Assembly: GCF_000775995.1 (NCBI RefSeq) | Contig: NZ_CP009227.1 | Span: forward strand, 2,028,296 to 2,092,295 | Origin: Treponema sp. OMZ 838 | GTDB lineage: Bacteria > Spirochaetota > Spirochaetia > Treponematales > Treponemataceae | Direction: 5' to 3' | DNA: 64,000 nt | Part shown: in pieces, positions 1 to 7,591 of the stretch | How positions within the stretch are numbered: position 1 is the first letter of the stretch | Layout: each line of letters opens with the position of its first letter | Translations under genes and position numbers: made by a program | Notes under the pieces: generated by a model | What the model saw: the letters and a program-made list of their open reading frames with translations, nothing else | Databases searched by the model: none | Told to the model about the DNA's origin: nothing

Positions 1-1250
1 CTTCGCAGTTCTTTATCGAGCGAGAAGAAGTGTGCTAACACTGCTTGTTCTTCTGCTTTCGGAATTTCCTGCGGCAGATAAAATGAAAGACTTTCTCCAT
101 CGCTTTTCTTTTGCAGATCAGCTTCCCGTATCCGGTTTAATATTGTATGTGCAAGCAATGTCTTTCCTGTTCCGTTGGCTCCCGTCAAGGCAATGCGTGA
201 CTGCTTTTGCACCGTCAATTCGGGAATCTGCAAGGTATAACTGCCATCTTCTCCTGCACTGATGATTTGCGGCGGCAGGTGTATGAGTACCTTCGGAATG
301 AACACAGACGTATCTGCTTGCGCCGGTGAAAACCCTTCCTTACGGTTCAGCGGTTTTGCTTGAGTATCGCGGCGTTTTTCGGCTTGTTCACGGCGGCTGT
401 CAAAACATTTTTTTACGGTGCCCGGCGTACGGTCTTTACCGGTAACAATGGCAAGGCGGATTTTTTGTGCTGCATCGTGGTCTTTGCCGCCGTACACATT
501 CCTCAGGCGGTTCTTAGAATGTTCTGCCTCGCGCTGCCACATATCGGAAAGTGCTTTTGCTTTTGAAACCCCTGCATCAGCTTTATGCCATTCCGAAAGG
601 CAGGAAGCTCGCTCTGTGTCCCAAAGTTCAAGCGCTGTACTTACATTCGCAGCATAGAGCTTACCTCTGATTGAATCGGCTCCGTCTGCGAACGCTGCCG
701 CTTCCCGATATAAGTAGAAGGTAGCGGTACATAATGAATCGGCAAAGGCGCGGTCATGACTGACAATGAGCCCTGTGCCGGTAAACAGTTTTAAGGCATT
801 TATAATGAGCTCTTTTGAAACGGCATCCAAGTGATTGGTCGGTTCGTCAAGCAGCAGAACCGAAGGACGCTCCGCTAAAGCACAGGCAATTTGCAGCCGC
901 TTCTTTTCTCCGCCCGAAAGCGTTTCCCAGCGTTCAAGCTGTTTTGCCGTAATATTAAGCAGCGAGAAAAAGCGACGCACTTCGTTATCCGCATCCCAGA
1001 ACAATGTATACGCAGTATCGGGCAGTTCCGTACTGTTTTGCGCACAGTATACTGCCGATTCGCATTTAATTATCCCTGAAAGCGGCGGAAGCATCCCTGC
1101 GATTAATTTGAGTAATGTCGTTTTTCCGCAGCCGTTTGCACCGGTAATACATGTCCAATGGGATGCTCCCCCAAGCGCTGCGGAGAATCCGTCGAATAAT
1201 ATCTCCGCAGAATCCGGATATGAAAAAGAAACATTTTGTAATGTTATCAT
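1..1250 (-). CDS. ABC-F family ATP-binding protein (3' end outside window)
   Basis: Two ABC ATPase modules on one chain with no membrane segment, the layout of ABC-F proteins, which act on ribosomes in translation or antibiotic protection. From the ATG at 1250, module 1 has a Walker A near residues 37-44 (GANGCGKT), the signature LSGGEKKRLQIA near 111 and a Walker B LLLDEPTNHLD near 137. The DEPTNHLD form is typical of ABC-F. A charged linker follows, then a second Walker A (GANGTGKT) near residue 357. The frame is open to base 1, so about 416 residues are visible and the second signature and Walker B lie beyond the edge. An AAGGA lies about 11 bases before the start. Which ABC-F subfamily it belongs to cannot be told from this piece. 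Confidence 0.9.
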   Translation of the reverse strand, partial: MITLQNVSFSYPDSAEILFDGFSAALGGASHWTCITGANGCGKTTLLKLIAGMLPPLSGIIKCESAVYCAQNSTELPDTAYTLFWDADNEVRRFFSLLNITAKQLERWETLSGGEKKRLQIACALAERPSVLLLDEPTNHLDAVSKELIINALKLFTGTGLIVSHDRAFADSLCTATFYLYREAAAFADGADSIRGKLYAANVSTALELWDTERASCLSEWHKADAGVSKAKALSDMWQREAEHSKNRLRNVYGGKDHDAAQKIRLAIVTGKDRTPGTVKKCFDSRREQAEKRRDTQAKPLNRKEGFSPAQADTSVFIPKVLIHLPPQIISAGEDGSYTLQIPELTVQKQSRIALTGANGTGKTLLAHTILNRIREADLQKKSDGESLSFYLPQEIPKAEEQAVLAHFFSLDKELR

Positions 1251-1295
1251 GTATGCTGTATTCCTTCATTCAATGAGTAATTATCGTATTATAAA

Positions 1296-1457
1296 TTATT
1301 TCTCGCCCTTCTCCGATACGGCTTTTGCCACATCGTCTATCAATTTTGAAAAATCAATTGCGTTTTTCGGGCTGATGACCGGCTTACCGGTTTCTGTTTC
1401 GATTTCTTTTCGTGTACGTCCTGCAATGTTGCCGCCCCGTTGTGCTATTTTTTTGTT
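1296..1457 (-). pseudogene. 3' remnant of a Bro-N/DinD-like (phage antirepressor-type) gene
   Basis: An open stretch of about 53 codons with no start, ending in TAA at 1296-1298. Its translation contains GGNIAGRTRKEIETETGKPV, which resembles the C-terminal tail of phage antirepressor / DinD-type proteins. That likeness is from memory, not a search. It overlaps the 3' end of the TfoX-like gene in another frame, and the TfoX frame reads through the start of this fragment as an odd Arg/Asn-rich tail. I read it as the surviving end of a gene lost by deletion, fused against the TfoX-like gene. Confidence 0.4.
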
Positions 1458-1764
1458 TCATTTTCGGCGCCGGTAATTCATCATACATTGCATTAAACAA
1501 GCCCGTTATAAATGCTTTGTCATCAACTTCGTCTACTAAAAGCATTTCTTTTGCGCCTTGATACGGCAATTCGTAGGAAGCGTTCGGCATATACGCAATT
1601 GCTGACGGAACCGCTTTTACCAGTAAGCGGTCATCGTAGATACCGCCCACAATTTTATCTCGATAGTAAATGATAAATTCTCCCATCATTGCGCGATAGC
1701 GTATGTCTTGCAATTCCGATAACTGCTCCAGAATGAAGTCTAAATATGTTTTACTCGATGCCAT
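1384..1764 (-). CDS. TfoX/Sxy N-terminal domain protein with aberrant C-terminus
   Basis: A small protein of the TfoX N-terminal domain family, with the features MMGEFIIYYRDKIVGGIYDD and a C-terminal LPAPK motif near residue 100. TfoX/Sxy proteins regulate competence in gammaproteobacteria, but the short stand-alone forms are of unknown role. The start ATG has AAAGGA 5 bases upstream and lies 3 bases after the SnoaL-like gene, so the two are probably co-transcribed. The normal family protein ends just after LPAPK plus lysines. Here about 20 extra residues rich in Arg and Asn follow, read out of frame through a phage-like remnant. One extra A in the A7 tract at 1448-1454 would end the protein right after PKMKQKK, so the tail may come from a one-base loss. 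Confidence 0.75.
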   Translation of the reverse strand: MASSKTYLDFILEQLSELQDIRYRAMMGEFIIYYRDKIVGGIYDDRLLVKAVPSAIAYMPNASYELPYQGAKEMLLVDEVDDKAFITGLFNAMYDELPAPKMKQKNSTTGRQHCRTYTKRNRNRNR

Positions 1765-1766
1765 AA

Positions 1767-2144
1767 TTATCCTTTAGTTATGATTTTTCTCCCAAGCCGT
1801 TTCTCCAATCTCCACTGAGGCGGAACTCCATCATCGCCCCAATATTCATCCATCGCAATGATTTTATCATCTTTTAATTTTATAAACGATACCACATGAA
1901 AAGAACTTGTTCTATCAACACTGTATACGTTGACAGCGGTGATGATTAAATCATCGATTTGTTCTATTCTTTCGATTGTTCCGTTCCATGTTCCCGGATA
2001 CTCGCAATTTGCTTGTATGTATTCTTCAACTGTGAAATGCTCATTGGTACAATGCCAGTTGATATATGCGGAATCGGAAAAGTAAGTGCGCAATTGTTCG
2101 GCATCCTGTTTTAATACTGCATTCAAAAAATCTTGTATGTTCAT
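1767..2144 (-). CDS. SnoaL/NTF2-like domain protein
   Basis: A 125-residue single-domain protein of the NTF2-like/SnoaL fold, judged by its length, the early MNIQDFLNAVLKQDAE helix and the late WGDDGVPPQWRLEKR segment. Such proteins are small-molecule-binding or isomerase-like and no substrate can be assigned. I chose the ATG at 2144 because GAGG lies just upstream; a longer frame would start at TTG 2156. It sits between the GNAT gene (15 bases) and the TfoX-like gene (2 bases) on the same strand. Pieces of the same gene recur at 6515-6629 (5' part) and 4871-4912 (3' part). Confidence 0.75.
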   Translation of the reverse strand: MNIQDFLNAVLKQDAEQLRTYFSDSAYINWHCTNEHFTVEEYIQANCEYPGTWNGTIERIEQIDDLIITAVNVYSVDRTSSFHVVSFIKLKDDKIIAMDEYWGDDGVPPQWRLEKRLGRKIITKG

Positions 2145-2158
2145 AACCAGCCTCAAAG

Positions 2159-2656
2159 TTAGATATTCAATTCCATTTCAATACATTCCCATGCGCAATC
2201 CGGCATCATATAGGTTATAACTTTTTCTGTTGGTTGAAAACCGGTGGCTTCATAACAATGCCGTGCACGCTCATTATTCGTAAACACTCCCAATGTTATT
2301 TTTGAAGCATACAAAACGGTCTTTGCATATTCTATTGCAAGCTCTACCATTTTCTTTCCGCTTCCCTTTCCCCTGCTTTCAGGCGAAAGTATAATAAACC
2401 CGAATCGCACGAGCGTTTTATCGTCTTTATTTGGATATCGGATAAACAAATGACCGATTACGCTGCATCCGTCAATGGCACAAAGAGGAATGATAGGCTG
2501 TGTACCGTTCATCGAACCATAGTATTCATTTAACTCATTGCCATTCAGTGGAAACCGCCCTATTCTGTCGGCAGACCATTGATAAAGCTGCTTTGCATCC
2601 TGAATCCAGCTGCAAATGATTTTTGAATCTTGCGCTTCATATTTTCTTAATACCAT
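2159..2656 (-). CDS. GNAT family N-acetyltransferase
   Basis: A 165-residue Gcn5-related N-acetyltransferase. The acetyl-CoA-binding motif appears as LSPESRGKGSGKKMVELAIE near residues 90-110 (R-G-x-G-x-G/K loop), followed by LGVFTNNERARHCYEATGF, the usual motif B with the N..A...Y..GF pattern. The acceptor substrate is unknown. The start at 2656 follows GAGGTG by 3-4 bases; an ATG at 2662 is less well placed. It is the third gene of a leftward run of small accessory genes and may be co-transcribed with the SnoaL-like gene 14 bases downstream. Confidence 0.85.
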   Translation of the reverse strand: MVLRKYEAQDSKIICSWIQDAKQLYQWSADRIGRFPLNGNELNEYYGSMNGTQPIIPLCAIDGCSVIGHLFIRYPNKDDKTLVRFGFIILSPESRGKGSGKKMVELAIEYAKTVLYASKITLGVFTNNERARHCYEATGFQPTEKVITYMMPDCAWECIEMELNI

Positions 2657-2702
2657 GATCACCTCAATAATATTTTTTTATAAACGACACAACGGATCCT
2701 TC

Positions 2703-3461
2703 TTATTTCACCGCACGTGTTGCAATAAACGATGGGATATGCAATTCGTGCAAGCGTCCTTCTCCGTTCGTGTCTTCGTATATATCGGTGAGCGTGAAAC
2801 CTGCGCGCAGTTGTCCGCCGATTTGTTCGCTTACTGTATGAGAAAATTGCCATCCACAGTCCGCTTCTTCAAGCTGTTTTCGGTGCGCTTCGTAAACGAG
2901 CGGATTAAACGGAAGTGCGTTGATAATTTTCTCTTCTTTTTGATCGACAATATAATTGATACCGGTATCAAGTCCGCACAGTAACACACCGCCTTTTTTG
3001 AGTATCCGGAAACATTCGGCAAACACCGGTTCAACTTTTTCGATATAGCAGTTGCTTACCGGATGGAAAATAATATCGAAGGATGCATCGGCAAAGGGCA
3101 GCGGTTTTGACATATCTGCACGTATAATGTTAATTCGATAGCCTTCACGCTCGGCAACAATTCGCTCAGATTCAAGCTGTTTTTCAGAGTAGTCAAGTAT
3201 CGTGCATTCCGCTCCGGCTGCGGTAAAAATCGGCATTTGCTGCCCGCCTCCCGACGCAAGTCCTAACAGCTTTTTTCCTTTTAAATCACCGAACCATTTA
3301 CGCGGTACCGCTTTTGTCGGCGTCAATACTACAGACCATTGTCCGTTTTGTGCATTGATATACGTTTCGTGATCAACGGGCTTACCCCATTCCCAGCCTT
3401 CTGTAATCCAACGGTCGATCACCGCCGCATTTGCGTCCTGATAATTTTGATGTGTGTTCAT
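2703..3461 (-). CDS. class I SAM-dependent methyltransferase
   Basis: A 252-residue methyltransferase of the UbiE/type-11 sort. Motif I reads LLGLASGGGQQ near residues 65-75, the acidic residue after beta-2 is in ILDYSEKQLE, and the post-motif FADASFDIIFHPVSNCYI carries the conserved FD. RILKKGGVLLCG then gives the usual LKPGG-like strand. The substrate cannot be read from the sequence. The ATG at 3461 follows GGAG by 6 bases and is preferred to the upstream ATG at 3473. It lies 18 bases after the CPBP protease gene on the same strand, probably in the same transcript. Confidence 0.85.
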   Translation of the reverse strand: MNTHQNYQDANAAVIDRWITEGWEWGKPVDHETYINAQNGQWSVVLTPTKAVPRKWFGDLKGKKLLGLASGGGQQMPIFTAAGAECTILDYSEKQLESERIVAEREGYRINIIRADMSKPLPFADASFDIIFHPVSNCYIEKVEPVFAECFRILKKGGVLLCGLDTGINYIVDQKEEKIINALPFNPLVYEAHRKQLEEADCGWQFSHTVSEQIGGQLRAGFTLTDIYEDTNGEGRLHELHIPSFIATRAVK

Positions 3462-3479
3462 AAAATGCTCCATATTAAT

Positions 3480-4331
3480 CTATTCCTCAATTTTATGCTT
3501 GCTCAATACAGCGAATAAAATAACAATGCAATATCCAATGATTGCAGGTAATCCGCTTTCTATGCCAAATGTACCGCCTGTTATCCACATATTTTCGCTG
3601 CGAATGACGTAGGATACTAAGGGAGTAGTATTCGGTTTTACTGAAATACCGATAATACCGAGAATGAAAAAATTCCATACTCCATGTATTACTATTGAGT
3701 TGTTTACCGTATCTTTTGCATATGTAACGGATGAGAACATTACACCGACTGTTATACCGGCAAGTAACAATTGCAGGATATCGATTATGCTCATGCTGCC
3801 TGATATATGAAGAAGGGCAAATAATGCAGACGGTACAAATGCGGAAACTTTTTTATTCCATCGTATTTCTACCAACTTCATTATATATCCGCGGAAAAGT
3901 ATTTCTTCGCAAACTCCTGCAGATAATCCTATACTGACAGCAAAGCATATCTTTTCATATATCTTTATGTTATTAACCGATAATGTACCGCTTAGAAAAA
4001 AATAATAAAATCCTATAACACAACCGGGTAAAATAATTGAAATAAGAATAAATAATTTTGACGGTTTTACATTATTTATCCGGAAAAAATCCAATCGTTT
4101 TTTTAACCCTTTCCGGATATAGAGCGATATCAACAAGAGAAAAAATAGAATATTAAAACAACAGTTTATGATGATAATAATACTATGAACAGTAATAATA
4201 TTCGACAAAACGTTTGATAATATTGCTGCAGCAATATTTGCAATAATAAACAGAATAATGCCGATAACACAATGTGCTATGGTCTTTAGACCAAAACGAT
4301 CATCTTCAATAGTAATAAATGAGTTCCACAT
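3480..4331 (-). CDS. CPBP family intramembrane metalloprotease
   Basis: A 283-residue polytopic membrane protein with about seven or eight hydrophobic segments. It carries the three CPBP (Abi/CAAX-protease-like) motifs: EEILFRG with Glu142-Glu143 and Arg147, HISGS with His175, and VIHGVWNF with His216. The family cleaves peptides inside the membrane; some members give immunity to bacteriocins or mature peptides, but nothing here shows a substrate. AAAGGA precedes the ATG by 7-8 bases. It heads the leftward run methyltransferase-GNAT-SnoaL-TfoX. A second CPBP gene at 7592-8422 has the same Glu142/Arg147/His175 numbering but a quite different sequence. Confidence 0.88.
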   Translation of the reverse strand: MWNSFITIEDDRFGLKTIAHCVIGIILFIIANIAAAILSNVLSNIITVHSIIIIINCCFNILFFLLLISLYIRKGLKKRLDFFRINNVKPSKLFILISIILPGCVIGFYYFFLSGTLSVNNIKIYEKICFAVSIGLSAGVCEEILFRGYIMKLVEIRWNKKVSAFVPSALFALLHISGSMSIIDILQLLLAGITVGVMFSSVTYAKDTVNNSIVIHGVWNFFILGIIGISVKPNTTPLVSYVIRSENMWITGGTFGIESGLPAIIGYCIVILFAVLSKHKIEE

Positions 4332-4463
4332 AAAACATTCCTTTGAAATACAGCAGTTGAGAGAATATCAATTCTCGAAAAATGATGCATTGATGCACGA
4401 AAAGTGCACATACAATCTGTGATGTTTGCCGCAAGGTAAACTCATCGGTTAACTTCGGCATCC

Positions 4464-4571
4464 TTAGACGGAAACACCTATATAACTTGCCAAATAGGGT
4501 TTCATACAGGAATCGCCGGAAAGAAGATAAATCAGGGCATTTGTATCAGCCATGTAGTCAATTCCACTCAT
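4464..4571 (-). pseudogene. truncated VapC-like PIN toxin
   Basis: Overlapping the 3' end of the small antitoxin gene is a 35-codon frame (ATG at 4571, TAA at 4464-4466) containing MADTNALIYLLSGDSC. This is the characteristic N-terminus of PIN-domain VapC toxins, with the first catalytic aspartate in DTN. A full PIN toxin is about 130 residues, so only the first quarter remains and the other catalytic acids are gone. The overlap with the antitoxin is the usual vapBC coupling. The frame is too short to appear in routine gene calls. Confidence 0.65.
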
Positions 4572-4764
4572 CTCGCATTTCCTTTTGCATTCTAAGAGCA
4601 TCATGCTGTATTTTTATACTGCCAAAATATTTTGATAAATCTTGTTGCGAATGTTTTTCGACATTTTGTTTGTATCGATATAAAATATACTGGACATAAT
4701 TTTCTATATCTGCAAGATATTCCCGCGGCACTGTTTTTATTTGCTCAAAAAAAGTTTCGTACAT
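4558..4764 (-). CDS. VapB/DUF2281-like antitoxin, orphaned
   Basis: A 68-residue acidic/basic protein (MYETFFEQIKTVPREYLADI at its start) with the length and helix pattern of small VapB/DUF2281-type antitoxins. The assignment leans on what follows: its stop overlaps the start of a PIN-toxin stub. GGAGG lies 5 bases before the ATG at 4764. Antitoxins of this type bind the toxin through the C-terminal half and the promoter through the N-terminal half. With the toxin reduced to 35 residues, the protein has no partner in this window. Confidence 0.55.
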   Translation of the reverse strand: MYETFFEQIKTVPREYLADIENYVQYILYRYKQNVEKHSQQDLSKYFGSIKIQHDALRMQKEMRDEWN

Positions 4765-4870
4765 AATGACCTCCATTACTAAAATGATTTATCTTAATTA
4801 TACTTAAAAACATTCTTTTCGCTATCTTTCAGTCCGAATATTCAATTTGCTTACAATTTTTTCTTCTCTT

Positions 4871-4912
4871 TCGTTTCTCAAATCTCCACTGAGGCGGAAC
4901 TCCGTCATTGCT
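4871..4912 (-). pseudogene. 3' fragment of the SnoaL-like gene
   Basis: About 40 bases closely match the 3' part of the SnoaL-like gene around 1797-1840, and the translation keeps DGVPPQWRFEKR against DGVPPQWRLEKR in the full gene. The fragment abuts and slightly overlaps the 3' end of the histidine phosphatase gene. It is a relic of recombination between copies. Confidence 0.6.
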
Positions 4913-5456
4913 TCTCATAAACAAAACATTTCACTATGTCTAAATTTTTTATGTGCATCGGTTTTTGAACGGGATAGCGCCGTGCTAATATGCTCAGCAT
5001 TGTCCGCATCTGAAATCCGTGACCTACAATCACCGCATTTTTGTTTTCCATTAAAGACATCAATGCTTCGACTTCATGTTCGACCATCCGCTTTGTTCTT
5101 TCCTGCCGCGGATTGTTGCGAAACCACTGCACCCGTCCCCAGAATAGCCATCGCCAGAGCGAAAGCGGCTTATCAGAATCTCGATACGGATAAATCGGTA
5201 TTTCCGAAAGCTCCGGCAACCGCATCGGTGTTTTATCAGGAAAGAGCAGTGCTGCCGTGTCAATACTTCTTTTTAAGGTACTCGTATAAAGTTCAAAATG
5301 CTCCGGCAATTCATCTCTGATAGACCGAAGCTGTGAATCGTTGATCCGTTCTATCGGTGCTTCATCATACTCAGCCTGTGCCTGAGCAAAGCCCTCGGCC
5401 GTATATTTCTTTTCCCAATTAAAAAGCACGTGTGCATGCCGTATCAAAATAAGCAT
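4905..5456 (-). CDS. histidine phosphatase (phosphoglycerate mutase-like) family protein
   Basis: A 183-residue member of the RHG phosphatase superfamily. The N-terminus has LIRHAH with the catalytic His7 after Arg6, STLKRSIDTA supplies the second phosphate-binding arginine (Arg63), and VIVGHGF near residue 146 carries the second histidine. The motif is RHA rather than the more common RHG. The substrate is unknown and could be a phosphosugar, phosphoprotein or nucleotide. GAGG is about 11 bases upstream of the start. Its last codons run into the SnoaL-gene fragment, so the native 3' end may have been replaced. Confidence 0.82.
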   Translation of the reverse strand: MLILIRHAHVLFNWEKKYTAEGFAQAQAEYDEAPIERINDSQLRSIRDELPEHFELYTSTLKRSIDTAALLFPDKTPMRLPELSEIPIYPYRDSDKPLSLWRWLFWGRVQWFRNNPRQERTKRMVEHEVEALMSLMENKNAVIVGHGFQMRTMLSILARRYPVQKPMHIKNLDIVKCFVYEKQ

Positions 5457-5734
5457 TATGGTGCATACCTCATGTGTTCCCGCTACAGTGTGCTTTGTGT
5501 GTGTTGAGGATCAATCTTTGTGCAACACTACCGGAGATAGCCAGTGTAACAGAATATGCTCTGTTAGAATCTATTAGAACGAGATAATGATGGTATGAAA
5601 AAGAGAGTAAAGAGTCAATAATGGATGATAGGACATCTCTAAAAACGATTCCGGTTTGGCAAACGGACAACTTAATGCATTTCCCTACAGAATAAGACGA
5701 GATAGACTTGCGGGTTTTAGAGGTTCCCGAATGG

Positions 5735-5764
5735 TTGACAACACCCTATTTTATAGGGTATATT
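5735..5764 (+). promoter_or_regulatory. promoter with embedded palindromic operator of the toxin-antitoxin locus
   Basis: TTGACA at 5735-5740 and TATATT at 5759-5764 are spaced by 18 bases, a good sigma-70-type promoter 13 bases before the toxin start. The spacer holds the palindrome ACCCTAT-TTT-ATAGGGT (5743-5759), sited so that a bound repressor would block RNA polymerase. The HigA-like helix-turn-helix antitoxin encoded downstream is the obvious candidate repressor. Confidence 0.6.
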
Positions 5765-5776
5765 GTAAAGTGTAAG

Positions 5777-6135
5777 ATGAAAAGGGAATTTATAGAAACT
5801 CCATCGTTTACGAAAAAATGGTTTGCACTAGGATTTACTGATGATGATTTAGCTGAATTACAGCAATTCCTTCTTAAAAATCCGGAGGCAGGCGATATAA
5901 TGGTTGGAACAGGCGGTTTGAAAAAATCCGTTTTGCTTTTCAGGGCAGAGGTAAAAGCGGAAGTTCCAGAGTTTGCTATGTTGATTTTGCAACTTTTGCA
6001 AAAACATATCTGATTTAAGTATTTTCAAAAGAAGAACAATCAAACCTAACCGATGCGGAAAAAAATGCAGTTAAAAAAGTTATCGGTATTTTAAAAATAG
6101 AAGCTGCAAGGAATTGGAGGAAAGAACATGAGTGA
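5777..6135 (+). pseudogene. HigB/RelE-type toxin, inactivated by a frameshift and a nonsense codon
   Basis: The frame from ATG 5777 (MKREFIETPSFTKKWFALGF) matches the start of HigB/RelE-family mRNA interferases. At the A6 tract 5921-5926 the toxin frame is lost. Adding one A restores IRFAFQGRGKSGSSRVCYVD, the core strand with the basic residues of the family. That frame then meets TAA at 6016-6018 in what reads as a Gln-to-stop change, and past it continues VFSKEEQSNLTDAEKNAVKK to a TGA at 6133-6135 overlapping the antitoxin start. Two independent lesions make a sequencing error alone unlikely. As written, the frame from 5777 ends at 6013 with an unrelated tail. Confidence 0.75.
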
Positions 6136-6448
6136 ATTTTTTGATAGTCTAATGACTGGCTTAAATGAAGCAGTGGCTATTGAACGGGGGGAATTAAAAG
6201 GTCGTAAAACCGTATATGAAATTCAACCTATAAAAAAATATAATAATATTGAAATAAAACACATAAGAAATTCCGTTGGGATGACACAGGTTTTGTTTGC
6301 AAATTACATGGGTGTTTCACTCAAGACGGTAGAAGCATGGGAAAAAGGAACAAACCGCCCAACCGGTACCGCATGCCGTTTAATCAGTATGCTGGAAAAT
6401 AAAACATTTGAAACACTGCCTTTTGTAAAAAGGATAGCAAATGCGTAA
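6128..6448 (+). CDS. HigA/NadS-like helix-turn-helix antitoxin
   Basis: A 106-residue XRE-family DNA-binding protein. The helix-turn-helix lies in MTQVLFANYMGVSLKTVEAW near residues 55-75, followed by EKGTNRPTGTACRLISML, the usual tail of COG2944-type antitoxins paired with HigB-like toxins. AATTGGAGGAAAGAAC gives a strong ribosome site, and the start overlaps the old toxin stop. The toxin-first order is the HigBA arrangement. The gene is intact although its toxin is broken, and it probably represses its own promoter at 5735-5764. Confidence 0.8.
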   Translation: MSEFFDSLMTGLNEAVAIERGELKGRKTVYEIQPIKKYNNIEIKHIRNSVGMTQVLFANYMGVSLKTVEAWEKGTNRPTGTACRLISMLENKTFETLPFVKRIANA

Positions 6449-6514
6449 TCAACACTTCGGTGCATCTTGCGATAGTTTGTACAATACGCAGTAACCTATC
6501 GCAAAAAAGCTTAA

Positions 6515-6629
6515 CCGTGAAATGCTCATTAGTACAATGCCAGTTGATATATGCCGAATCGGAAAAGTAAGTGCGTAAGCGCTCGGCATCCTGTTTTAAT
6601 ACTGCGTTCAAAAAATCTTGTATGTTCAT
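6515..6629 (-). pseudogene. 5' fragment of the SnoaL-like gene
   Basis: The first 38 codons (MNIQDFLNAVLKQDAERLRT onward) match the SnoaL-like gene at 2030-2144 almost base for base. Homology then stops and the frame runs into unrelated sequence, ending at 6384 inside the antitoxin gene on the opposite strand. It lies 4 bases downstream of the alpha/beta hydrolase gene on the same strand. Confidence 0.75.
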
Positions 6630-6633
6630 AGTT

Positions 6634-7560
6634 TTACCTTTCTTGTAGCGTTTTGTTTATAAAGGAAATAATTGCTTCTTCAAGCTGTGCAATACCCGGC
6701 TGTTCAATCGGAAAATGCCCCGCGTTTTTAAGCGTGCATAGTTGTTTTGGACTCCGTACGCGATCAAAAAAAAGGCGGCTTATCCATTCGGGTGTCCAGC
6801 GATCTTTTTCAGGATGACAAAGCAAAAGCGGAATTTCAAATGCTTCAGGCTCTACGGCAGGAATGCTTTCCATCATCGAACATAACAAACCAAGATGCAC
6901 GGAAGATCCTGCTCCCCTTTTATCCTGCAGCAACAAAGAAAGTACCCGGTCGTTGTTGACGATTGCTTTCATATTCGTTATCGCCTTTACCGGAATTTTT
7001 AAGTGCCTTATCTGCTTCGGTATAAAACGTAAAAGCAGCAAAGCGATACGCGCCTGCAATTTGTTTTTTGCCGAATAGTTACGCACCGGCTTTAAGCGAT
7101 TATCTAACAGGGTGGTAACGATGACGCCGGAAACACCATGAGCCAAGCAGGCAACGTTGTATGCGAGCATGCCTCCTGCACTCAAACCCAGTACAAAAAT
7201 CTTTTTGGAGCGCTGTAATTCCTGTCGTACAATGTGCACACCGGTGTCGATCCATGTTTTATAAGACGGTATGCCCTCGTATTCGGTATAGCTGTACCCC
7301 GGCAAATCCGGACAGACAACCTTATAGCCGCGCTTTGCCAGAGGAGCTGCAATAAACGACAGGAGCCGGCCGTTCCCGCCGACACCGTGGAACAGCACGA
7401 GCGTAACACCGTTGTTGCTATGTTCGTTGTATACGTCGAGATGGATGTTCGTTCTGTCGAATGTGCTGAACATTTCGGAAGGAGCGCATGAAATGCTTAT
7501 CCTGTTGCGTTCGGGTAAAAACGCTTGAAGTTTTTGCCATGTTTCATCGTTTGTATACAT
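6634..7560 (-). CDS. alpha/beta hydrolase
   Basis: A 308-residue soluble alpha/beta-hydrolase. LVLFHGVGGNG near residues 55-64 is the oxyanion loop, GLSAGG gives the nucleophile Ser127, EKDRWTP offers the acid Asp253, and NAGHFP gives His282. The order and spacing are right for a carboxylesterase or lipase-like enzyme, but the substrate is not evident. The ATG at 7560 follows AAGGAG by 6-7 bases; the open frame extends upstream but overlaps the CPBP gene end. It lies 31 bases after that gene, probably co-transcribed. Confidence 0.85.
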   Translation of the reverse strand: MYTNDETWQKLQAFLPERNRISISCAPSEMFSTFDRTNIHLDVYNEHSNNGVTLVLFHGVGGNGRLLSFIAAPLAKRGYKVVCPDLPGYSYTEYEGIPSYKTWIDTGVHIVRQELQRSKKIFVLGLSAGGMLAYNVACLAHGVSGVIVTTLLDNRLKPVRNYSAKNKLQARIALLLLRFIPKQIRHLKIPVKAITNMKAIVNNDRVLSLLLQDKRGAGSSVHLGLLCSMMESIPAVEPEAFEIPLLLCHPEKDRWTPEWISRLFFDRVRSPKQLCTLKNAGHFPIEQPGIAQLEEAIISFINKTLQER

Positions 7561-7591
7561 GCAGCGCTCCTTCATTCGTGTGGAGACTTTA

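Noticed and set aside
6468-6502. Hairpin GCGATAG ... CTATCGC after the antitoxin as an attC-like site
   Set aside because: The loop lacks paired core boxes, and a plain inverted repeat or terminator after the antitoxin explains it as well.
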